From NCBI GenBank assembly GCA_002633025.1, contig NMRB01001228.1, positions 96,736 to 160,735 of the forward strand: 64,000 bases of DNA, read 5' to 3'. Under the pieces are notes generated by a model. That model was not told the origin of the DNA, ran no database searches, and worked only from the letters and a program-made list of their open reading frames with translations. A program made the position numbers and the translations under genes. The DNA is from Notospermus geniculatus (lineage: Eukaryota > Nemertea > Pilidiophora > Heteronemertea > Lineidae). Of the stretch, positions 55,294 through 64,000 are shown in pieces (the first letter of the stretch is position 1; each line of letters begins with the position of its first letter).

Positions 55294-55946
55294 TTGAAAT
55301 TCTCGGTTCCACGATATTTTTTAGAAATCAATGATTATAATTAAAGATGATAAAAGTCCTTTCGCTGAAGAACTTTATGTCTCCGACTGTAGAAACTATG
55401 GCTGTTGAAAAAACCTCACAATTACAACTATTACTGCATGAACTTGGACTTGCATTTCTATGACTACCACTCCAGTCCTTTCCCACCTGAACCCTAAAGA
55501 AACGCTTCAACAAGTCACCTTCATCATGAAGTTATCACTGTCTCGTCGATCTAGCTCTAATGATGACGTTTGACTTATCAGTCTATTTCGTATTACATCA
55601 AACGGAGCGCTTAGCCTGAAAAAGGACATCATAAATCCATTAGACGCTGAAGACGAGGCGGGGATAAGTGTAGAAGATTCTTATATATATGCACACTCCT
55701 CGGTTGTAAGGACGATTATGAAACTGCTTTGATTTACAGAAGATCCCTTGTGTGTGTCTAAAAGTGTCAACACTGAAATTTGTATTAGATATTTTTTTTG
55801 TGAACAGTATGCTTGATAAAGCGTGGCATCTGACGATATGAAATAAAATGTAATAAAAAAGAAGCTGTAATATAGGGCCCTATACTGAATAAACTACAGT
55901 GTAAAGAAAATGCTACGGAGTCTTGTAGCGAATGGCATTATATGGT
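55294..55946. other. non-coding stretch, nothing recognised
   Basis: No domain-bearing frame and no strong repeat. Confidence 0.4.
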
Positions 55947-56100
55947 CCAGGGGCCTAATTCATGAAGCCTTCGGCGCAACTTTGCGAACACGCTAGTCTA
56001 TTATAAGGCAGTCATTGAACGATTAGGGCATATGCAGCCAAACATTACATTTGAATGCATGCTCACAAAGTTGCGAAGACTTCATGAATGTGGCCCCTGG
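55947..56100. mobile_element. MITE, CCAGGGGCC ends (hAT-like)
   Basis: CCAGGGGCCTAATTCATGAAG and its complement with small changes enclose a core with CAACTTTG(T/C)GA inverted words. CAGGGGCC ends are hAT-like, but no 8-bp duplication is evident. Confidence 0.65.
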
Positions 56101-57906
56101 TCCTTTACGGTAAGACGGTAAGACAGTCTTCAACAAGACATGGACCTGGCGTTGATAATGTAGCTTTAGTTAATACGAATTGCCCCCAAAACAACATTGA
56201 AGTCTTGCCTAACTTCCTGTCAATGTGGAGGCTGCCGAGACTTCAATCGCCTCACCGATCTTGTTCCTCTCAATCCATTATAAACCGTTCCTTTGAAATC
56301 TGATGAAACAAAGTAACGTTGCTTTGAATAAAGTAAGCCTACATTATGCTATTGGGCAAAAAATCTGCGAGCACTGACCTTAACGCTTTAACCTCGTGCT
56401 CTTAATATTTTGTCGTCGTATTTGAAGGTTGGGGCAGAGTATAGGCTATAGCAGTCACGGCGTTTACGACTTCCGGTATGGGCGGTTATTACCGCCAAAA
56501 TATCTGTCAATACTGAGAAATTTCATTTGTAACCCTGAAAAGTACGAAAGGCAGAAAGTGTGATCAACAAACGCGACGCTACCCAAATTATTTTTCCTTC
56601 CACCTATCTATGGCGCGCCGGGGTGATTTCTCCGCAAAGGCTGGGTCAGAATTGCCAAAACATACATCAATCGATTTGTCTTTCTTGTCGGTATCCAGTA
56701 ACCCAAGTTTCATCATATTTTGCAGAAGTAAATCGTTGAAATTGTCAAAAATATGAAATCGTCCTTCCACTCTTCTCTCGTCACATTCTCCTAGTAACTT
56801 CCTAGTAGAGTGCTTCCAAGCGATTGATTTTCTTGACCCCTGGGGTCACATCGATACACAGTGTCTGATGCCCCTTCCTGCGCTGTTGGCATCAGGAAGG
56901 ATAGAATCCTGGTAAGGAAACTTGATGTATCGTCAACTTCCGTCCCTTGTGGACATTTGCAAGTCATTATCAATAACTGCTAAATGAACCTTCATCGCTG
57001 TGCTATATTGATGCAACCAAAAATTGGACACGTTGAATTATTTTGCATCAACGCTGGAAGAGGATCGGATCATGAATATGGTGACAGTTCCCGCCGTATC
57101 CTTAACAATAATGCGTACCTGCTGCAAATGGACGAAATATCTGCTAGAGACCCGGCATGGAATTCAGAGATTCTTAGCGCTCGCCCCCTTGCGGTGATGG
57201 AGGGAACAAGCAGTAAGAGCCACTGATTAGCTCCGGATGACATGACAGTGGGACCAATGAGACCGATTGAAGCGAAAACTGCATCGTCCGAGATAGGCCT
57301 TAACTCCCCACAGGCGATTGAATAATGTTTAGAATTGACGCTTGGTTTCACCGCTGTAGTCAATCATTTCAACAATAGTACCCCAGGCTGTTGCCGGTGT
57401 ACGACTTTTGCCGGACGATTTGAGCCATAATGGATAACCCCTCTAAAGGTGAGCGAAGCCTGACGTGCTAACAAAGCAACAGATTGGGGAACGATTATCA
57501 CCCAGGTCATAAATCACCCTGCCATCCCAGTGTGGTTATCCAGAGGTAGATATAAGTTGTTTGAATGGAGGCTTGTGTTACGCTCGTTTGTATGATCGCA
57601 TGGCAATAACCTGACTGTTTATCACTTGTAATATCGGATCGGCTTTGGATCTGCTCGATTATTAAGCTTCTAATAACGGATCTTTGCGATCGATAGGTTA
57701 GGTGTGGAACGAATCTTGATTTGTGTATGCCCTGGTTCCAATCATGAGGAGACATGCCTTCTATCACTAGATAACAAATGACAGTTTCTTTTCGTATGGT
57801 CGGTGAGAAAGAGGCAGCGAACGGCGGTCATATTGGTCTTTTGCTCATTGGACTTTGAGATGTGCCAAGATGATGTTGGAATAATGTACATTGTACTTGG
57901 TACCCA
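56101..57906. other. non-coding stretch with weak coding hints
   Basis: Minus frames 56588-56770, 56791-56973 and 57070-57363 are short and lack domains. The first (ending RAIDRWKEK then stop) reads protein-like but cannot be supported. Confidence 0.3.
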
Positions 57907-58088
57907 GTAAAGCTAAAGACACAAATAGATGCGGTTCATACTCCGGTGCGGCAACGATAGGGGTGTTTTTAAAGTCGACTGACGCGACTGAATGATGAGT
58001 CGAGCAGCATTGGGTCAGTCGACTTTAAAAACACCCCTAGCGTTGCCGCACCGGAGCACGAACCGCATCTATGTGTCTTTAGCTTTAC
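57907..58088. mobile_element. palindromic MITE, GTAAAGCTAAAGACACA ends
   Basis: Arms of about 75 bp (GTAAAGCTAAAGACACA, CTCCGGTGCGGCAACG, GGGTGTTTTTAAAGTCGACT) are near-perfect inverted copies with a small loop. Confidence 0.8.
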
Positions 58089-59539
58089 AGCACTGACTGG
58101 CGTCCACGTGGCCCGGCCGCAAGATCGTGTTCATAAAATTCTTCCTCTTCCTCTTCCTCAACGTCATCCCGAATTGAGGCCCTGTGGTCGATTAATAGAT
58201 CCGAAATTCTAATAGAGACTTGATGAGTATAGTCCCTGGTGTGTATGTATTAGCAGTCAACACTCGTTACCGGAGCGAGCCCACCTCGTCTCAATGCATA
58301 GAAGACAATGTTTCAATCTTCTAGTCAGTTACATGACTGAGGACACCGTACAGTCCATTATGGCGGTAATAAGCTGACAGGACCGAGCCTCTTCCCTAGG
58401 GGAGTGTGCAAGAGATGCCAATAATAATGTGTGCTAATAATATCCTGTTCGAATCTAGCCACAAACCTTGTCAGGCTCATGTATGGACAAGTAACAGGTA
58501 GAGACTGTCGAGGGGAAAATGAAGGCAACAAACAAATAAACAAAACACAACAGCTTCGTGTCTTAACACTGTGCTACATCGTATGGAGGGTCTGATTAAA
58601 CGCCTGCCCTGATATTTATCAAAGTTTTGAAACGTATACACACACATTCACTACTTTTTTAAAGTTGAAGAGACAATTTTCGAGATAATTAAAACCGCCC
58701 ACCCTCACAAAGTTGGGCGGTCTTCGTTGGTTTTTCTGGTCTCCTCTATCTTTCTCTATCAACTCCATCATTCAGTTTCAGCAGGATAACTCAAGATTTA
58801 AGCAATGTGTCCCCACTGAATGTGTAAATGTTAAAGTAGGACTCAAAATGGCATCGCTGAGAATATCAGAAAAAACTAGATTTGCAACATTTACACAGTT
58901 CTCGTGGTCTTTCTTCTTCAAATACAAGAAAGACAAATAACTTCGCCTGTTTCAATTCTGGTTTGCCCTTGGCTGCATAGACGGTAAATAAATTGCTGGA
59001 ATGCGGATTTGCAGTCTAAGGTGATTCCTCTAAAAGGGAATTTAAGGTTCGGACGCTATTTTGCACGGCGCCTTCCCTTAACTCTTAGCCCTTTTCATGG
59101 AAGGTCATTTTTAAATGCATTTTCATTCCAAGGATCCTAGTACTAGAACATGACTGTCCAGAACTACAGGTATTGTAACTTTCTGCCGCATCACTGACTT
59201 TAAATAAAGCACATCTCTGTCTATACGCTTTGTCTGTGCAATCTTCCCAAAGGCTCCTCCCTGATAAAGAGTTGAGATTATAACCGCTTCGATTAGCGAG
59301 GCGACAGGTTGTATCAAGCCCCAGGGGTACCTGAGTGTTATCAGACATTTTCATATGGTCTGTCATTTCCCTTGGGGTTGACAGGAGGAAATACACTTAT
59401 CACTTGCTTTGGGCAGTGTCCATCCATGTTCGCGTACGGTTGACGTTCGCTGTAACTGATTTGGTAAAAGGTTTGAAAAATGATCCAAAATTTCTGAAAA
59501 CCTACAGCACAAGTATCATGAGTACAGTGTACAGCAAAT
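58089..59539. other. non-coding stretch, upstream of the GPCR
   Basis: No recognised gene. A hairpin AACCGCCCACCCTCACAAAGTTGGGCGGT lies at about 58692. May contain distal 5' exons of the receptor gene that cannot be seen without homology. Confidence 0.35.
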
Positions 59540-59830
59540 CATCGTTCATTCCAAGAACAGATATCCAACATAGAACACAAAATATAGAGCACATTCACTT
59601 CTGGGATCTCTACTAGAAAATATAGGGTTTTCGCAAAGCCCCCGAAACGCCAACGCGAACGTCTTTCCTTTTGTTCGGTGCCCTCTTCGAGGCATCGAAC
59701 AATGGGTTTGGCGTTCGCGTTGGCGTTTCGGGGGCTTTGCGAAAACTCCCTAGTGTCTGAGGAAGACCCCGGTTGGGGTCGAAAATTGCGAAATTCGGAG
59801 ACAACTTTACATTTACTGTTCATACAAAGA
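59540..59830 (-). repeat. dispersed repeat interrupted by a MITE
   Basis: 59590-59622 and 59753-59820 together match 8310-8400 (GGGATCTCTACTAG, GAGGAAGACCC, GGGGTCGAAAATT, CGGAGAC). The MITE 59623-59752 splits it. Confidence 0.7.
59623..59752. mobile_element. MITE (AAAGCCCCCGAAACGCC subfamily)
   Basis: TAGGGTTTTCGCAAAGCCCC and complement at the ends; long palindromic arms GAAACGCCAACGCGAACG. Inserted in an older repeat, so the insertion is relatively recent. Confidence 0.8.
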
Positions 59831-59889
59831 AGGACGATGATTAATTCCGTAAGGACAAAGCATTGTGGACGTACATATATGTGTTTATG

Positions 59890-59984
59890 TATGTAGCCTA
59901 TACATGTATAATAATTACAATATGTCTTTTCAGGTCCCTTGCTGTGGTGGTCGTCGGTGACGCACTGGATACACGCATCGCATC
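59890..59984 (+). promoter_or_regulatory. 5' flank or splice acceptor of the GPCR exon
   Basis: AATATGTCTTTTCAG|GTCCCTTGC at about 59920-59934 is a good 3' splice site 50 bases before the ATG, so an upstream non-coding exon is likely and the true promoter lies further away. Confidence 0.45.
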
Positions 59985-60827
59985 ATGGATTACACGGATT
60001 TTCAGACGACGCCATCTTTGTTATGGATGACGTCACATTGGGATGACACAACAATGGATTCGTGGGATAATACTTCATTGACATCAACAACGGATACCCT
60101 GGACACGAGTCAAAATGGGACAGCATCATTCGAGGACGACCAGTTGGAGTTATATCACGTGCACACGGGGGTAATAGTACTTTTGGCATTGCTATACGGG
60201 TCCATATCGCTGTTGGCCGTAATAGGTAACGGCATCGTTATTTATGTCGTCGTGAAGAACAGAAAGATGCAGACAGTTACAAACATTTTCATCGTCAATA
60301 TGGCGTGTGCTGATGTTCTCATTGGAATAATATCAATACCATTTCAATTCCATGCCGCCTTGCTACAGCGCTGGGTCATAGCTGCTTTTATGTGTCCGTT
60401 GGCACCGTTCGTCCAAGCCATGACCGTCAACGTCAGCATCTTCACCCTCATGATATTGGCAATTGACCGTTATTTCGCCGTCATACACCCATTAAAACCA
60501 CGAGTATCAAAACACATCGCAAAAATCGCCATAGGTGTGACATGGACCTTTGCCAGTCTTTCAGGGCTCCCGAAGTTGTTTTTAAATAAAGTGATATTCA
60601 TTGCTGATGAACTCAGGCCTGGTGAATTAAAACCCTTTTGTGACAACACATGGCCTGAAATTTACCGAAAAATGTACACCCTCTACCTTGTTTTCCTGCA
60701 GTATATCATCCCCCTTGTCGTCATTCTATGTGCTTATATTCGAGTTGGATGCCGCGTATGGGGTTCAAAATCGCCTGGATTCGCAATGGACATTCGGGAT
60801 AGGATTATCAACAAAAACAAAAGGAAG
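59985..60827 (+). CDS. class A neuropeptide GPCR, first coding exon (TM1-TM5)
   Basis: The ATG at 59985 opens a 281-codon exon ending at AGGAAG|GTAGGG (60827, phase 0). Residues 1-60 form an acidic, Ser/Thr-rich N-terminus with NxS/T sites at N29 and N44. TM1 spans about 62-89 (GN at 81-82), TM2 about 98-120 (D110), TM3 about 137-160 with C137, then DRY at 161-163. TM4 includes W187, ECL2 has C219 as disulphide partner of C137, and TM5 has P243. The exon ends in the third intracellular loop. SIPFQFHAALLQRW, MCPLAPFVQA and VNVSIFTL most resemble leucokinin receptors, with tachykinin/NPY-type receptors next. It should act at the plasma membrane through G proteins. Exons for TM6-TM7 were not found before 64000, so they lie beyond, or the gene is truncated. 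Confidence 0.9.
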
Positions 60828-63565
60828 GTAGGGTCATTTACACTCCAATTCTGCTTGACGTTTTTGTATTCTTTCCATGTCACACCAAGACCCGCCTGTC
60901 ATCGAATGACAGAATGATCGTTTTCAGTCAAGTTCAGCCAACTGAACCCCTCCCGCAAGAGATACAACTTTTCAGCATCAATGTCAAATTATTCTCTGCA
61001 AGTTGATGAAATCGAGGCTGAATGATCACGTGAAGGGAAGAACTTTGGTTTGAGGCCGATACCACTGAATAATTAGGCCTCCGTGTAGGCTGGCTTACTA
61101 TCTCTGATGAAAGACGAGAGGCAACGCCCGCGACAGCCAACTCCTCTTCACGAGTTGATTTCAAAGCGGATGAAACTGACAATTTCAAAATCCAATAATC
61201 CCGATACCATCAAATTTAACTTCCCTCATATTTGCTTCGCCTGATTGTCACGTTTTTAAAGTTCTTCATCGTGTAATACTCCTATGTACGTTATCTGCTC
61301 AGATTAATGCTTTTCGTTGAAATTCGTATGTGATGTCAATTTTCTTGGCTTTCACCACGTTTTTTTCTCGGCAGGTAATTAGCAAGGTCGGCTTTCAGTC
61401 GGTATCTTACCATCGTTCGCGAAAATTTGAAAATTGGCTGCGGGTATTATTGCCTGTGGCAATTAGGTGGAAAGATGCGAGCCTGAATTTTAAAATCGTT
61501 TTAATATATTTCATATTAACTGGTAATTTCTGTCTGGAGGCTCGTGTTACGTGACAATTAGCAATTTGAACAGTGAATTTTGAAAATATGAATGTATGAT
61601 TACCATTCTTATAAATTCTGTTATACTGTTCTCTTCCCTGACGATGATGTTTTGAATGCTTAGATTAGCGTGCTGAGATCCCACCCTAGCGAAATTATTG
61701 ATGAGGTGGCGTTTTCTTCCGAAAGCCACGTAGATTTGTTCATGATTACCTGTACCATAACTTCGATGAAATTGCAATGAAAACTCCATCGATCCACGGT
61801 TATCAAAACATACCTGTAGTGATTCAGTACTATAGTTTAGAGTAGAATTGAACTGGATACGAAAGTATGTTATCAAATTGAAATCTGCTGGGTTGTACAC
61901 CACCATTTAATGTGGCTTTGGACACAAATGGCAAGATATCATGTTCAATATCAATCTATAGACTGGTGGGTAGAATAGAGGCTCCAATGTGCTGTGTCCA
62001 CTTTCAACAGAATGGCGATGAAGCCGAAGCCTGTATAACAAAAAGTCCGCCTGTGCTTACTGTACACCGAACAACAAGTGTGTCGTAGAAATGATAAAAA
62101 GAACGCACTGTTTGTTTCAAAATGAAGTGCAAAAATAGTGCAATACTAGTAAAATGATACACAATGGACAAACAATTATATAAACGAGAGTACCCAACTC
62201 AGCTCTGGTCTGCCATGTCTGCTGCAACAGAGGATGTTCAACCCACAGCACTGACAGCCCAAATGCTGTCTACACACGTCTGCACAGTCTTATCATCCAG
62301 TGTATCTGAACACACAACTAACACCCCAAACACATTGCATAACACATAACCAACAATAGGCTCAAACCCTGGCTCTCCGGGGGTATAACTTTACTGGCAA
62401 AAGGACAATTTTGTGTCACAAAGCCGAAGCGGTAAATTTGGCTGAATGCAGCTTAGAATACGATTATTTATGCCACGAACCTCAACCCTGTTTTCTGCAC
62501 ATAAAGTCCATTGTCTGTGGTTGCCTTTATCAACATCAAACAAATTGCATCTTCGATTTGATCAAACAAATCTACTTGTATGTGTCATTTGTGCAGCGAG
62601 GGATCAGCAGGACCTGCGCCATCGACGGCTCTCTGAAAACACCCCTAAATTGACGGCCTTTCCACGAATGTTTTGGAAGTCACGTAGCGAGTCTTCACCG
62701 GAATTACATGTACGATTGGATTGAAGAAATTAATGATGTTTGAGGCGAAGAGACGAGATCAGATCATTCTGTTAGCTCAAGTGGGCCTGCGCATCTTCCT
62801 TCCAGTGGTGAAGACCAGTAACTTGAGTGAAGAGTACCAGTTAAAGACCCCGTATTTTTCCTTCAAACTGAAGTGCTCACACATAACGAAAAGCATGCTC
62901 TGGTACAAGCGCGTCAGCATTTGTTGAACAGTAGAAGTAAAATATTGTTATATCATCAATCATCGTAGTCACACTGTTGGCAAGTGCCGCCTCGTAAGAA
63001 CTTTTTGCTTTGAATTATTTCGAACAGGTAATTCCAGATCCGTGGCTTACTGTGAAGTAGAAGTCAGGGATTGTTTTTCGTCCATACTCACTGGTACGTC
63101 TGGCATTTTCTGGCCGTGTTAAGGAAAAAAGGAATTCCTTTACTTAATATTTATCCCTTCGGCCATTAGCCACCAGTGTTGCTTGCTTGTTCTCGTATAC
63201 TTATGAGTTGGCCTACTTGTTACTATCGTCTGGCTTTATTCAGTCATGGAGAAAGATACATGCCCTGTGGTTCCTGAGCCAGACTCAACATAATATCCAT
63301 TTTCATTTCAAAATACGTAACCTATTCTAAATCGATGTTCTGGTCCATCATTTCTATGATAAATGATCTAAAAAAGCTGATATTGAAAAATCTACCGAAC
63401 TCTCGAAGGATGCTCTTCCTTCCGGCTATTTCTCTATTGCAATTAAATATGAATGTTACAATTAATTAATTCCAATTAGATAGAGACTTGATCAGCAACG
63501 CCCCCGTCGTCGATCCGTATAACGTATTGACGTATGACTTGATTCAGCTCAATAACTTACATACT
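60828..63565. other. probable GPCR intron and non-coding sequence
   Basis: No TM6/TM7-like frame (a CWxP or NPxxY motif) was found in any plus frame. A dispersed repeat (62060-62230) is related to 50375-50560. A minus frame at 61547-61906 (119 codons) has no recognised domain. Confidence 0.45.
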
Positions 63566-63963
63566 TCATACGACATACAAATCTACGATAGTGGCGTCGC
63601 TGAAAGTCTCTACATACATATACATGTCCATGAACATACTGAATAGCACGGCAACACCTAGGGCCACCGGCGGCACGAGGGACAAAACTTGATATCTGAG
63701 TACATATCGTATGTTCACGGTGATATGCAGCCCTGATTTCGCCAGATCATCCTTTACCAGTGACGCGCCCTCCACACTCAGTAACCTGGCCGAGACACGT
63801 CTGATATAGGTAATTTCATTTGGTACAAACCTGATTTGCCGAGTCCCGTAATGTAGCGAGTTCATTGTCAATTTCAGTCATCGTCTTTGACTCCTGACGG
63901 CAACAATTATCTCCCGACACTTGTTTAGACGTTAATTCGTCCTTGGTCATAGAAGAACTCATG
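63566..63963 (-). CDS. possible membrane-protein exon(s), unidentified
   Basis: One minus frame from an ATG at 63963 reads MSSSMTKDELTSKQV, a short acidic TEIDNELATLRDSANQ and then a CAG|GTTTGT donor near 63832. A second frame (to 63566) has a hydrophobic segment (VLSLVPPVALGVAVLFSMFM) that could span a membrane. They may be consecutive exons, but a matching acceptor was not found. No family recognised. Confidence 0.25.
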
Positions 63964-64000
63964 TCTTCACAGACATTTTAGACTTGTCATGTCCTTTTAT

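Noticed and set aside
56588-57363. Run of minus-strand frames that read protein-like
   Set aside because: Short, in different frames, no motif and no convincing splice sites joining them.

Overview
This is eukaryotic DNA, most likely from a marine deuterostome invertebrate (echinoderm, hemichordate or amphioxus). Evidence: spliced genes with GT/AG junctions, a class A neuropeptide GPCR, many palindromic MITEs, a Penelope-like retroelement and frequent ACATGTA and AGGCCTAC words. The species cannot be fixed from the sequence alone. The window is gene-poor and repeat-rich, and is a scaffold: one 965-base N gap (23472-24436) and single N bases at 15238, 29821, 41001 and 44232 mark joins.

Layout. 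1-9 kb: nested MITEs, a possible PAN/Apple exon and a foldback element with a 9-bp target duplication. 9-12.6 kb: a broken, rearranged mobile gene (nuclease-like piece and Cys-rich tail) split by a Penelope-like retroelement, itself split by a Harbinger-like element; this block carries a ~153-bp minisatellite. 12.4-23.4 kb: the centrepiece, two almost identical inverted arms of about 2.86 kb, each ending outward in the same minisatellite, around a 5.26-kb core with one intact gene on the minus strand (two exons, about 1,521 residues) whose C-terminal third has FEN1/XPG-like acidic motifs. I see no DDE transposase, reverse transcriptase or Rep in this element. 24.4-34 kb: hairpins, a tRNA-like sequence, an unidentified frameshifted ORF, a RecQ-like exon and more MITEs.

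34-64 kb holds the most credible host genes: a secreted peptide precursor exon (34.55-34.72 kb, minus), a two-pass membrane protein with three PPxY motifs (40.1-40.8 kb, minus), a three-exon gene with a LamG-like domain (43.4-46.2 kb, plus) containing an artefactual-looking 708-bp duplication, and the first coding exon of a leucokinin/tachykinin-type GPCR (59985-60827, plus). Many foldback MITEs lie between them, several sharing a TAGGGAGGTTTYGCAA-like end.

The host genes show no common pathway. The mobile part is connected: the inverted-arm element and the broken copy at 9-12 kb share the minisatellite and the same protein family, suggesting one lineage of foldback-type elements built round a nuclease-like gene.
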